NCBI RefSeq assembly: GCF_004366355.1 | Contig: NZ_SODV01000002.1 | Coordinates: 1,404,768 to 1,468,767 of the forward strand | Length of the DNA: 64,000 bases | Source of the DNA: Dinghuibacter silviterrae | GTDB lineage: Bacteria > Bacteroidota > Bacteroidia > Chitinophagales > Chitinophagaceae | Reading direction: 5' to 3' | Shown here: in pieces, positions 51,341 through 60,147 of the stretch | Layout: every line of letters begins with the position of its first letter | How positions within the stretch are numbered: position 1 is the first letter of the stretch | Made by a program: the position numbers and the translations under genes | The notes under the pieces: model-generated | Seen by the model: only the letters and a program-made list of their open reading frames with translations | Told to the model about the DNA's origin: nothing | The model's database searches: none

Positions 51341-53707
51341 ATGAAAAACATTGCCTTTAGCCTCGTTCTCGCCCTTTCGGTTTGCAGCGCCGCCGCCCAA
51401 CCCTACGGGCAGATCCGCGACGGCCTCCACCGTCCCGGCGAACAGATGACCGTTGCTTTCTTAGGCGGTTCCATCACCTACAACCCCGGTTGGCGGGAGA
51501 AGGTCTGCGACTATCTCCGGACACGCTGGCCCCAGACCACCTTCCGCTTTATCGCCGCGGGCATCCCGTCCTTAGGGAGCGTCCCTCACGCGTTCCGTCT
51601 GCAACAGGACGTGCTCGATTCCGGAAAGGTCGACCTGCTTTTTGTGGAGACGGCCGTGAACGACCGCGTCAACGGCACCGACAGCCTGCTACAGGTCCGC
51701 GCGCTCGAAGGCATCATCCGCCACGCGCGCCTGAGTAATCCCGCCATGGACATCGTCATGATGGCGTTTGCCGATCCCGATAAGACAAAGGATTATACCT
51801 CCGGGCGAACGCCGGTGGAGGTCGCCAACCAGGAACTGGTGGCCGGGCATTACCGTTTGCCTTCGGCGAACATTGCCTATGAAGTGTACGACCACCTTCG
51901 AAAAGGCGAATTCAGTTGGGAAAAAGATTTTAAAGACATACATCCTGCTCCTTTTGGGCAGGAGCTCTACTTTCAGAGCATACGCCGGCTTCTGGAGGCG
52001 TGCTGGGTGACGAAGGCGGGGGTTGCGCCGCAAGGCAGCGGGGCGCCGGGCCCTGCGCCCCGCCCCCTTGACCCCGCGAACCTCTCTGAAGGGCAATATG
52101 TTCCCGTATATGATGCGGCGTTCGACTCCACCTGGACCCTGTCCATGGATTGGACTCCCGCCGACAGCGCCTCCACCCGCAAAGGCTTTGTGCATGTTCC
52201 AGTGCTCTCGGCCGTTACCCCCGGCGCGACGCTCACGCTGGCCTTCCGCGGCACTGCCGCGGGAATTGCCGTTCTCTCCGGTCCGGACGCAGGCGCCATC
52301 ACCTATTCGATCGACGACGGCCCCGCCAGGACGATGAACCTGTATACGCAGTGGAGCAGCTGGTTGCACCTGCCGTGGTACGAGGTGTTGGGTAGCGGGC
52401 TCGAAGAAGGTCAGCATCTGCTAAAGGTGACCATCGCGGACAACAACGACCCCCGCAGCAAGGGCCACTCGGTACGCATCGCCCACTTCCTGGTAAACGG
52501 TCCTCCGGCCAGCACGCCAAAGAAAGATGTCGCCGATTTCATGCGCCAGCGCTTCGGCCTTTTCATTCACTGGGGCCCCGTAACCCTCAGGGGCACGGAA
52601 ATCGGCTGGAGCCGCGGACGCGAGGTTCCCACGGAAGAGTACGATACCCTGTATAAGGAATTCGACCCCGCTTTGTTCAACGCGGACGCCTGGGTAGCCG
52701 CCGCAAAAGCAGCGGGTATGCACTACCTGACGATCGTCGCCAAACACCACGATGGGTTTTGCCTCTGGCCGACGGCGTACTCCGATTTCAACATCATGCA
52801 CACCCCGTTTAAAAGGGACGTGGTGGGCGAACTCGCGGAGGCTTGCCGGAAACAACACATCCACTTCTGCATCTATTCCACCGTGCTGGACTGGCACGAC
52901 AAGGACTATGGCCCAAATATGCCCGCTTTTGTCGCGCGGATGAAGGGGGAGTTGAAAGAACTGATTACCCACTACCATCCGTATATGCTTTGGTTTGACG
53001 GATATTGGGAAAAGCCATGGACCATGGCATACGCCCGGGAGGTATATGCTTATATCAAAAGCCTGGACCCGGATGTCGTCGTCAACAACCGCCTGGGTAA
53101 GGATCCATCGACGCTGTATGGTACCAGTGCGGTGGGAGACTTCCTGACCCCCGAACAGGAGATCGGCCGGCTCAACATGGTGGAGCCCTGGGAAAGCTGT
53201 ATCACCATCGCCACCCAGTGGGCCTGGAAGCCCAACGACAAGGTCAAGACCCTGGCCGAATGTATCCACGCACTGGTGCGCACGGCGGCGGGTAACGGGA
53301 ACCTGTTGCTCAACATCAGTCCCATGCCGGACGGCCGCTTCGAGGCCCGGGAAGCCACCCGTATCCGGGAGGTGGGCGAGTGGCTGAGCCGTTACGGAAG
53401 CAGCATCTACGACACGAAAGGCGGTCCGTATACCCCGAATGATGTCTATGCCAGCACCCGCAAGGGAAAGCTGGTGTACATCCACCTTATGCAACGCCCT
53501 TCCGATACCTTAACGCTGCCCGCCCTCGCGGGAGCGCGGGTACTGCGGGCCTATTGGATGGGTGGGGGAGAACAGGCCTTCCAGCAAGGAGACAACCTCA
53601 TTTTTCCTTTACCAAAAACACTCCCCGATCCCAACAGCGCCGTGCTCGTGCTGGCGCTGGATACCGACGCGGAACAACTTCCCCTCGTTCATGATCAACA
53701 CCATTGA
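51341..53707 (+). CDS. SGNH-hydrolase / GH29 alpha-L-fucosidase fusion
   Basis: This is a 788-residue exported two-enzyme protein. After the signal peptide (to about residue 20) comes an SGNH/GDSL-like esterase domain with Ser44 in FLGGSITYNPGWR, an Asn in VETAVNDR and Asp199/His201 in DIHPAPFG. A beta domain follows (about 240-385). Then a GH29 TIM barrel starts at RQRFGLFIHWGP, includes KHHDGFCLWPT, and has nucleophile Asp553 in YMLWFDGYWEK. A short C-terminal beta region ends the protein. It could remove O-acetyl groups and terminal alpha-fucose from the same glycan. The 3' end overlaps the dehydratase gene by 17 bases. Confidence 0.9.
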   Translation: MKNIAFSLVLALSVCSAAAQPYGQIRDGLHRPGEQMTVAFLGGSITYNPGWREKVCDYLRTRWPQTTFRFIAAGIPSLGSVPHAFRLQQDVLDSGKVDLLFVETAVNDRVNGTDSLLQVRALEGIIRHARLSNPAMDIVMMAFADPDKTKDYTSGRTPVEVANQELVAGHYRLPSANIAYEVYDHLRKGEFSWEKDFKDIHPAPFGQELYFQSIRRLLEACWVTKAGVAPQGSGAPGPAPRPLDPANLSEGQYVPVYDAAFDSTWTLSMDWTPADSASTRKGFVHVPVLSAVTPGATLTLAFRGTAAGIAVLSGPDAGAITYSIDDGPARTMNLYTQWSSWLHLPWYEVLGSGLEEGQHLLKVTIADNNDPRSKGHSVRIAHFLVNGPPASTPKKDVADFMRQRFGLFIHWGPVTLRGTEIGWSRGREVPTEEYDTLYKEFDPALFNADAWVAAAKAAGMHYLTIVAKHHDGFCLWPTAYSDFNIMHTPFKRDVVGELAEACRKQHIHFCIYSTVLDWHDKDYGPNMPAFVARMKGELKELITHYHPYMLWFDGYWEKPWTMAYAREVYAYIKSLDPDVVVNNRLGKDPSTLYGTSAVGDFLTPEQEIGRLNMVEPWESCITIATQWAWKPNDKVKTLAECIHALVRTAAGNGNLLLNISPMPDGRFEAREATRIREVGEWLSRYGSSIYDTKGGPYTPNDVYASTRKGKLVYIHLMQRPSDTLTLPALAGARVLRAYWMGGGEQAFQQGDNLIFPLPKTLPDPNSAVLVLALDTDAEQLPLVHDQHH

Positions 53708-54917
53708 TGTCAGAGACGTGCGCTTTCCGCTGGAGCATGGCGCCGGTAGCGACGCCATTCATCGCGACCCCGTGTATTCGTATGCCGTCACCTTGCTGGG
53801 GGACGACAGCGGGCATACGGGCAGCGGTCTTGCCTTTACGCTGGGCGAAGGCAACGACCTGGTGTGCAAAGCCGCGCATTTCTACGCCGAACGGCTAAAG
53901 GGAATGGACATCGAAGACCTGATGGGGAGCTTTGGACGCATCTTCCAGGAGCTGTCCAACGAACAGCAATTCCGCTGGCTGGGCCCCCACAAAGGCGTGG
54001 TCCACCTCGGGCTCGCTTCCGTCACCAATGCCTGTTTCGACCTGTGGGCGAAACGCCGGGGCGTGCCCCTTTGGAAATTGCTGATCGATCTTTCGCCCGA
54101 AGCGGTCCTGGGGTTGCTGGACCTTTCTTACCTGGAGGACGTTCTTCCGCCGGAAGCAGTGCTGCGGATGCTGACATCAAACGGCGCGTCCAAAGAGACC
54201 CGGATGGGCATCCTTAAAAAGGGCTATCCCGGTTACGATACATCGATCGGCTGGTTCAACTACCCCGACGAACAAGTACGCGACAACGCCCGAAAGGCCG
54301 TGGCCGAAGGATTTACGGCGATGAAGCTGAAAGTCGGTTCGCCCGATTCCGAACGGGACATCCGCAGGGCGCACCTGGTCCGCGAAGCGGTCGGCGATGC
54401 GCCCCGGATCATGCTCGATGCCAACCAGCAGTGGAGCCTGCCCCGGGCGCTGGGGGTTTGCCGGAGGCTGTTGCCCATGGATCCTTTCTGGATAGAAGAG
54501 CCCACGCATCCGGACGACGTGCTGGCACACGAAACCCTGGCGAGGGCGCTGGCGCCGGTAAAACTGGCCCTGGGGGAGCACGTCCCCAACCGCGTCGTGT
54601 TCAAGAATTATCTCCAGACCGGCTGTGCCGGTTTTATACAGGTGGACGCCGTCAGGGTAGGGGGCGTGAGTGAATTTATTACCGTCAGTCTTTTGTGCCG
54701 TTTGTACGGCATTCCCGTCGTCCCGCATGTAGGCGACATGGGTCAGCTCCACCAACACCTGGTGTTGTTCAACCACATCGCGCTGGGGCACGACGCCCTT
54801 TTCCTTGAACATATTCCTCATTTGCAAAAGCATTTCGTTCACCCCGTCTCCGTCAGGGACGGTGTCTACCGGACATCCTACGAACCCGGGAGCAGCTGTG
54901 ACCTCATTTTGCCATGA
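53691..54917 (+). CDS. L-fuconate dehydratase (enolase superfamily)
   Basis: The 408-residue cytoplasmic enzyme would convert L-fuconate to 2-keto-3-deoxy-L-fuconate. Enolase-superfamily features are the Lys-x-Lys pair Lys212/Lys214 in AMKLKVG, metal ligand Asp243 in IMLDANQQW, WIEEPTHPDD, LGEHVPNR and the His of HVGDMGQLHQH. The opening DVRDVRFPLEHGAGSDAIHRDPVYS and the GSGLAFTLGEGNDLV segment favour the fuconate dehydratase group. I chose the ATG at 53691, inside the end of the fusion gene; the longer frame is spurious. Its stop overlaps the symporter start. Confidence 0.9.
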   Translation: MINTIDVRDVRFPLEHGAGSDAIHRDPVYSYAVTLLGDDSGHTGSGLAFTLGEGNDLVCKAAHFYAERLKGMDIEDLMGSFGRIFQELSNEQQFRWLGPHKGVVHLGLASVTNACFDLWAKRRGVPLWKLLIDLSPEAVLGLLDLSYLEDVLPPEAVLRMLTSNGASKETRMGILKKGYPGYDTSIGWFNYPDEQVRDNARKAVAEGFTAMKLKVGSPDSERDIRRAHLVREAVGDAPRIMLDANQQWSLPRALGVCRRLLPMDPFWIEEPTHPDDVLAHETLARALAPVKLALGEHVPNRVVFKNYLQTGCAGFIQVDAVRVGGVSEFITVSLLCRLYGIPVVPHVGDMGQLHQHLVLFNHIALGHDALFLEHIPHLQKHFVHPVSVRDGVYRTSYEPGSSCDLILP

Positions 54918-56482
54918 TCCGTACGCTCGATACCGTCATCAGCGTCGCCTATATTGCGGCGATCCTCACCATCGGGTTGTGGGTCGGTCTAAGACACCGC
55001 AAGGGTGCCCGCGAATACTTTCTCGCCGGAAAAACCTTGCGCTGGCCGGCCATCGGCCTGGCGCTTTTTGCCACCAACATTTCCACCGTCCACCTCGTCA
55101 GCCTTGCCCAAAGCGGCTTCGACACCGGTCTTTTGAACGGGGATTTTGAATGGATGGCCGCCTTTACGCTGATCCTCCTGGCGCTTTTTTTCGTACCCTT
55201 TTATATCCGTTCCGGCGTCAGTACGCTCCCCGATTTCCTGGAAAAGCGGTACGACGGCGCCTGCAGGAACTGGCTTGTTGCCGTGTCGATCGTCAGCGCG
55301 GTCGTCATCCACATCGCTTTTTCCATGCTGGCCGGGGGGATCGTTCTCAAAACACTTTTTGGCATCAACCTGTATACCAGCGTCATCGTGATATGCCTGG
55401 TCACCGCGGTCTACACCATCATCGGGGGGCTCAGGGCCGTCGTCGTGACCGAATCCATCCAAACCGTTGTGCTGATCGCGGGCGCCTGTTGTATCACCGT
55501 CGCCTGCTGGCATCGCATGGGCGGCTGGACCGCCATGACGTCGGTGTTGCATGCCCACGGCCAGACCGACCGGCTATCCATGTTGCGTCCCTCCGGTGCC
55601 ATGCCTTGGTACGCGGTGTTTTTGGGCTATCCCGTATTGGGTATCTGGTATTGGTGCGCGGACCAGACCATCGTCCAGCGCGTTTTAGGTGCCAAGGACG
55701 AACAAAACGCCAGGGTCGGGCCGCTTTTTTGCGGCTTTATCAAGATCCTCCCGGTCTTTATTTTCGTGCTGCCCGGGTTGTTTGCGTATGCCTTAGCCGC
55801 CACCGGTAGACTGGATGTGCGCAGCCTGGGTGGCGACAGCAAAGGCATCTACACACTGATGATCACCCAACTGCTGCCCAGCGGCCTGGTGGGTGTGCTC
55901 GTCGCGGCCCTCTTGTCCGGTTTGATGGGACAGGTGTCCGGGGCGCTGAACTCCATTGCCACGCTGGTGAGCTACGACCTTTACAAACGCTATCGTCCCG
56001 GGGCATCCGATAAAGGACTTGTCCTTGCGGGAAGAATTGCTGCCGGGGCTTCGCTCATTTTTTCGCTCGCGCTGCTCCCCCTCCTCAACCGGTACGAAAG
56101 CATCTTCAACGGGCTCAACGACATCATCGCACACATCGCCCCGCCCATCACCTGTGTTTTCCTGGTGGGTGTTTTTTGGAAAAGGGCTTCCGCCCGTTCC
56201 GCCCGGCTCACGCTTTGGATCGGTTCCGCGCTGGGCGTGGCTGCCTATGTGTTTGTAAGAAACGTGCCCTTTATGATGATGGCGTTTTACCTGTTCGTGT
56301 TGTGCGTGGTGTTGCAGGTGTTTTTTAGTGTCGTGTACCCGGGAGAAGCACCGGACGGCCTTTACTGGCGGTCTCCCCTGGATCCCCTGCGCAGCCCCGG
56401 CTGGAAAGGGATCGGCAACTACAAATTCCTCGCCGGAACGCTCATTGTCGTGATGGGCATCCTGTTCTGGCTTTTTCATTGA
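54914..56482 (+). CDS. Sodium:solute symporter (SSS family), probable fucose transporter
   Basis: The 522-residue inner membrane protein has about 14 hydrophobic helices. SSS/SGLT features are REYFLAGKTLRWPAIGLALFATNIS in the first helices, YTIIGGLRAVVVTESIQTVV, GIWYWCADQTIVQRVLGAKDEQNA and ALLSGLMGQVSGALNSIATL. It should import a sugar with sodium. Placement between fuconate dehydratase and SDR genes suggests L-fucose or a fucosyl product (inference). The ATG overlaps the dehydratase stop by four bases, and its TGA shares the A of the SDR start. Confidence 0.92.
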   Translation: MIRTLDTVISVAYIAAILTIGLWVGLRHRKGAREYFLAGKTLRWPAIGLALFATNISTVHLVSLAQSGFDTGLLNGDFEWMAAFTLILLALFFVPFYIRSGVSTLPDFLEKRYDGACRNWLVAVSIVSAVVIHIAFSMLAGGIVLKTLFGINLYTSVIVICLVTAVYTIIGGLRAVVVTESIQTVVLIAGACCITVACWHRMGGWTAMTSVLHAHGQTDRLSMLRPSGAMPWYAVFLGYPVLGIWYWCADQTIVQRVLGAKDEQNARVGPLFCGFIKILPVFIFVLPGLFAYALAATGRLDVRSLGGDSKGIYTLMITQLLPSGLVGVLVAALLSGLMGQVSGALNSIATLVSYDLYKRYRPGASDKGLVLAGRIAAGASLIFSLALLPLLNRYESIFNGLNDIIAHIAPPITCVFLVGVFWKRASARSARLTLWIGSALGVAAYVFVRNVPFMMMAFYLFVLCVVLQVFFSVVYPGEAPDGLYWRSPLDPLRSPGWKGIGNYKFLAGTLIVVMGILFWLFH

Positions 56483-57240
56483 TGCCTATGTTGAACAATA
56501 AAGTGATCTTTTTGACGGGCGGCTCGACAGGCATTGGTCTTGAGTGCGCCCGGAAATACCGGGAAGCTGGGGCTTCGGTCGCTATTTTTGCCAACGACCC
56601 CGGGTCGGTGGCGACTGCTTCCGCCGCCCTCGATGTGCTGGGAATCGTCGGTGACGTAGCCTGCGCCGGGGATGTCTCCGGCGCCATCCAGCGTACATTG
56701 GATCGCTACGGAAGGATCGACGCGATCCATAACAATGCGGGCGTCGCCCAACCTGCCAAACCCCTGCACGAGACCAGCTCGCCGGAGTGGGACTTGTTGT
56801 TCGACGTCAATGTGAAAGGCGTTCTCCACACGACGCAGTTTGGTTTGGCCGCGCTCCGGGAGAGCCGGGGCTGTATCCTCCAGACCAGCAGTCTTGTCGG
56901 CCAGATCGGCCAGGAAAACCACGCCGCCTACGCCGCCACCAAGGGCGCGCTCGACGCGCTCACCAAATCGATGGCCATCGACTATGCACGGTATGGTATC
57001 CGCGTGAACGCCGTTGCCCCTGCGGGCGTCTGGACACCTATGCTCCGGGAATGGGGGGCGGCACAGCCCGATCCCCAGGGGATCAGCGACTACCTGGATG
57101 CGATCCATCTGCTCGGGTATTGTCCGGAAGGGGACGTTGTCGCCGATGCCTGTGTGTTCCTGGTGTCGGAGCAGGCGCGGTTTATTACGGGGTGCGTGAT
57201 GCCCGTTAGCGGGGGAGCGGAGCTCGGGTACCGGCGCTAA
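56482..57240 (+). CDS. Short-chain dehydrogenase, probable fucose-pathway enzyme
   Basis: The 252-residue NAD(P)-dependent SDR has the cofactor motif TGGSTGIG, NNAG, and catalytic Ser136 or Ser137, Tyr150 and Lys154 (LQTSSLVG...YAATK). In a fuconate pathway it could be L-fucose 1-dehydrogenase or 2-keto-3-deoxy-L-fuconate dehydrogenase; sequence alone does not decide. The ATG at 56482 overlaps the symporter stop as TGATG; a second ATG at 56488 is possible. It is the last gene of the fucose operon and faces GH92 with 25 bases between. Confidence 0.9.
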   Translation: MPMLNNKVIFLTGGSTGIGLECARKYREAGASVAIFANDPGSVATASAALDVLGIVGDVACAGDVSGAIQRTLDRYGRIDAIHNNAGVAQPAKPLHETSSPEWDLLFDVNVKGVLHTTQFGLAALRESRGCILQTSSLVGQIGQENHAAYAATKGALDALTKSMAIDYARYGIRVNAVAPAGVWTPMLREWGAAQPDPQGISDYLDAIHLLGYCPEGDVVADACVFLVSEQARFITGCVMPVSGGAELGYRR

Positions 57241-57265
57241 GGCGCCTGCGCGTCGCGCGATGCCG

Positions 57266-59587
57266 CTACTCTGTGGCGATGCCCCACTGCTTTGCCGGCT
57301 GCGGCCCCATCGTCAGCTCCAGGGTGCCCCCCGCCATCACGTCCGAAAAGTCGAGGTAACAAAGCTTGTATGGCTTACCGTTCAGGCGCGCCCGCTGGAT
57401 AAATATATTCTTCGCGGAATTCCCGCGCGCCACGACCCGGAATGTTTTCCCGCCCTCCACCTGAATCGTCACGCTTGAAAAGACCGGGCTCGTGATCTCC
57501 ATCCGTGTACTCCCCGGGCAAAGCGGGTACAACCCGGCTGCCGACAGCACATACCAGGCCGACATCTGCCCCTCGTCGTCGTTCCCCACGAGCCCCTCCA
57601 CGGCGTTGTGATAGGCCCGCCGGCAAATGGCGCGGGTCCACTCCTGGGTCAGCCAGGGTGCCCCCAACCGGTTAAAAAGATAGGCCACGTGGTGCACGGG
57701 TTCGTTGGCGTGGTTATAGTAGGGGTTCCACAACATGGGCCCCGGTGTATTTTGGAAAAAACTGACCAGGTCCGCGGTCGCCTTCCGCCGGCCGCCCATG
57801 AGGGCGACCATGCCATTAACCTCATGGGGCACAAACCAGCCCTGTTGGTAAGGATTGCTTTCGACCGTTCCATATCCATCCGTCAGCCGTCCACCCGCCG
57901 GCCACGGTTCCCAATCCCCGTTTTTGTCCCGGGGCCGGAACCAGTGATGGGTAGAGTCCCAGACGTTCCGGAAGGCTTCCCCCCGGCCCAGGAAGCGCAC
58001 GACGTCGTCCGTATGACCCGAGGCTGCCGCCAGCTGCGCCATGCACCAGTCGGAATAGGCGTACTCCAACGTCTCCGAAATGCTGCCCGGGCTATATCCG
58101 CGGTCCCCATTTCCAAATTGGGCCGCGGTTTTTAGACAAGCCGCGTAGGCTTTGTCGATATTGAAAGAGCGCATACCCTTAACGTACGCGTCCGCGATGA
58201 CGACGATCGCCGGGTTCCCCACCATACACCCGCTATAGGCATTGAGGAATTCCCATCGGTCATAGTAACCCGTCCCGTTCTCGTCCGCCAGCGCCGTCAT
58301 GGAACTGATCAGGTCGCTCACCACATCCGGCCGGATGATGGTCAGCAAAGGCATTTCACTCCGGAACACATCCCAGCCGCTAAAAACGGACCGTTTGACA
58401 AACCCGTCCGCCTTGTGCGGTTGTCCATCCCCGCCCGGGTAATTCCCATCCACGTCTCCGAAGATCCTCGGGTCGATCATGGCGTGGTACAATGCGGTGT
58501 AAAAACAATATTTATCAGTCTCGCTCCCCCCGGTCACGGCAATGGCGTTTAACGCGTCCGCCCAAAGCGCCCGCGCCTGTGCATGCACCGCGTCGAAGTC
58601 CCAACTGGGGATCTCGGCTTCCAGGTTTTTTTGTGCACCGTCGACGCTCACAAAGGAGATCCCGGTTTTTAGGATCACCGGGTCATTGTCCACCGTAGGG
58701 AACTCCGCAAAAAAGCCAAGGTGTTTGCCCTGGGCGTCTTTTGCCATACGCGTTATGTGCGCGTTTTGCACACTGTCCTGGTAACGGTCGCTCGTCACGT
58801 CCTCTCGTCGCCGTCCCCAACCGTCGGGTATATTCGCGCTCCACACGCCATACCGCGTCAGGGGTTTGTTGAACCGGGCGCAGAAAAAGACGGTATAGTT
58901 CGGCTGACCGGCCCCGTCACCCCAGCCCCCGCCATCCGGCGTACACTTCATCCAGCCCTCGATCGTAGAGTCGTCCACGACCTTTACGGATTGTTCCACC
59001 GACGTGCCGCCCACGCGTCTCGCCAGGTCGATTTGCACCCTGGATCTTTTGGAGGAGGGAAAAGTAAAACGCATCATCCCGCAATGCGGCGTCGCCGTCA
59101 GCTCCGCCCGGATGGAAACGCCCTCTTCCAGCGTTACCGCGTAATACCCCGCCGAGGCCGTCTCGCTTTTTTTGTCATACGGCATCCGGTACCCATCCCT
59201 GCCTCCTTCCGTTCCCGGGTTGGTCCTTAAGGCGCCCACCGCGGGCATGACCAGGAAGTTCCCCAGGTCCCCATACCAGCCTATCCCGCTCATCTGCGTG
59301 AGGGCAAAGCCTTCCATCGTTTTGTATTCGTAGCTGTAGCCCGATCCGTTGTCACCGCCGGTGATCGTGTTGGGGCTCACCTGCGTCATGCCAAAAGGGG
59401 TGGTGGCGCCGGGAAAGGTTTTGCCCAGGCTGCCGCCTTTTATGTTGCGCGTCGTGGCGCCGATGAAGGGGTTGATGTAGTCGATCGGGGCTTTAGGGAG
59501 CACCGCGCTGACGCTCGCAGTGCGCTGCACTTGCGCTTTGGTGGTAAACATCGCGGCAGCAAAAAGGCAGAAAAGGATAGATCGCAT
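57266..59587 (-). CDS. GH92 alpha-mannosidase
   Basis: The 773-residue exported enzyme has signal peptide MRSILFCLFAAAMFTTKAQ. Family features are YINPFIGA near residue 37, PGATTPFGMTQVSPNT, the central GWDVFRSEMPLLTIIRP, VESNPYQQGWFVPHEVNGM with a Glu that aligns with the family acid, and GLVGNDDEGQMSAWYVLSAAGLYPLCPG with acidic catalytic-base candidates. GH92 enzymes are calcium-dependent and mostly cleave alpha-1,2- or other alpha-mannosides. It is on the opposite strand from the fucose operon, so it is separately controlled; its upstream region holds nested inverted repeats. Confidence 0.94.
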   Translation of the reverse strand: MRSILFCLFAAAMFTTKAQVQRTASVSAVLPKAPIDYINPFIGATTRNIKGGSLGKTFPGATTPFGMTQVSPNTITGGDNGSGYSYEYKTMEGFALTQMSGIGWYGDLGNFLVMPAVGALRTNPGTEGGRDGYRMPYDKKSETASAGYYAVTLEEGVSIRAELTATPHCGMMRFTFPSSKRSRVQIDLARRVGGTSVEQSVKVVDDSTIEGWMKCTPDGGGWGDGAGQPNYTVFFCARFNKPLTRYGVWSANIPDGWGRRREDVTSDRYQDSVQNAHITRMAKDAQGKHLGFFAEFPTVDNDPVILKTGISFVSVDGAQKNLEAEIPSWDFDAVHAQARALWADALNAIAVTGGSETDKYCFYTALYHAMIDPRIFGDVDGNYPGGDGQPHKADGFVKRSVFSGWDVFRSEMPLLTIIRPDVVSDLISSMTALADENGTGYYDRWEFLNAYSGCMVGNPAIVVIADAYVKGMRSFNIDKAYAACLKTAAQFGNGDRGYSPGSISETLEYAYSDWCMAQLAAASGHTDDVVRFLGRGEAFRNVWDSTHHWFRPRDKNGDWEPWPAGGRLTDGYGTVESNPYQQGWFVPHEVNGMVALMGGRRKATADLVSFFQNTPGPMLWNPYYNHANEPVHHVAYLFNRLGAPWLTQEWTRAICRRAYHNAVEGLVGNDDEGQMSAWYVLSAAGLYPLCPGSTRMEITSPVFSSVTIQVEGGKTFRVVARGNSAKNIFIQRARLNGKPYKLCYLDFSDVMAGGTLELTMGPQPAKQWGIATE

Positions 59588-59640
59588 GAGGGCGGGTTAA
59601 GTGCCCCAAGTTAAGCCCAATTTTCAATCCGTGGCCCTCC

Positions 59641-59742
59641 TTTTCTCCGCCTTAAAGTTACGTCAAGCTATACGTTTACTTTAGGGGGTAAAGTCAAGCT
59701 ACAGCTTGACGCGAATTTAAGGCGATTAAAAGGGGGGAGAAA
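59641..59742. repeat. Nested inverted repeats in the GH92 upstream region
   Basis: Outer arms are CGCCTTAAA (59648-59656) and TTTAAGGCG (59716-59724). Middle arms are CGTCAAGCT (59661-59669) and AGCTTGACG (59703-59711). A second direct copy of GTCAAGCTA (59693-59701) abuts the right middle arm, making a tight GTCAAGCT/AGCTTGAC palindrome. Between them ACTTTA (59678) and TAAAGT (59689) flank GGGGG. TTTCTCC (59642) and GGAGAAA (59736) could extend the outer stem. The element lies in the 227-base divergent gap 59588-59814, where no TAnnTTTG promoter was recognised. Confidence 0.85.
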
Positions 59743-59814
59743 GTTCCAGAAAATAAAAATAATATACGAATTCCAATCTTTTTTATTAGGTTCAGGGTAC
59801 TAAAAAATTACGCC

Positions 59815-60147
59815 ATGAGAAAAGCCTTATTCCTCTTCGTTGCTCTTTTTTCCATTCCCCTTCTGATGCCCACGGCCAAGGCCACCGGGAAATCCTCAAC
59901 CGCGCAGCTCCACTTCGTAATGGGTTCCTTTCTCCAACAGGGCTACACCGTTGGATACGTCTTCAACACGACAACCAATACCCTTGAAGAGCTCGTTGTA
60001 GAAAACGCTGCCGGGCAAGAAGTGCCTATCTCCACCTGGACCGGGTCGGTAACAGGTAACCCGAATACCTGGGTAGTAACATTCTCCAACGTTTATATTT
60101 TACTTTCCAACGGTATCGAGCTGGGGCCCATCAACTATCAGTCCTAG
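59815..60147 (+). CDS. Small secreted protein of unknown function
   Basis: A 110-residue product with a clear signal peptide (MRKALFLFVALFSIPLLMPTAKA, cleavage near residue 23). The mature 85 residues are Thr/Val/Asn-rich and look all-beta (QLHFVMGSFLQQGYTVGYVFNTTTNTLEELVVENAAG). There are no cysteines and no lipobox. I do not recognise a family. Base composition is lower in GC than its neighbours, and it follows the nested palindrome element. Its last 17 bases overlap the convergent sigma-factor gene. Confidence 0.75.
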   Translation: MRKALFLFVALFSIPLLMPTAKATGKSSTAQLHFVMGSFLQQGYTVGYVFNTTTNTLEELVVENAAGQEVPISTWTGSVTGNPNTWVVTFSNVYILLSNGIELGPINYQS

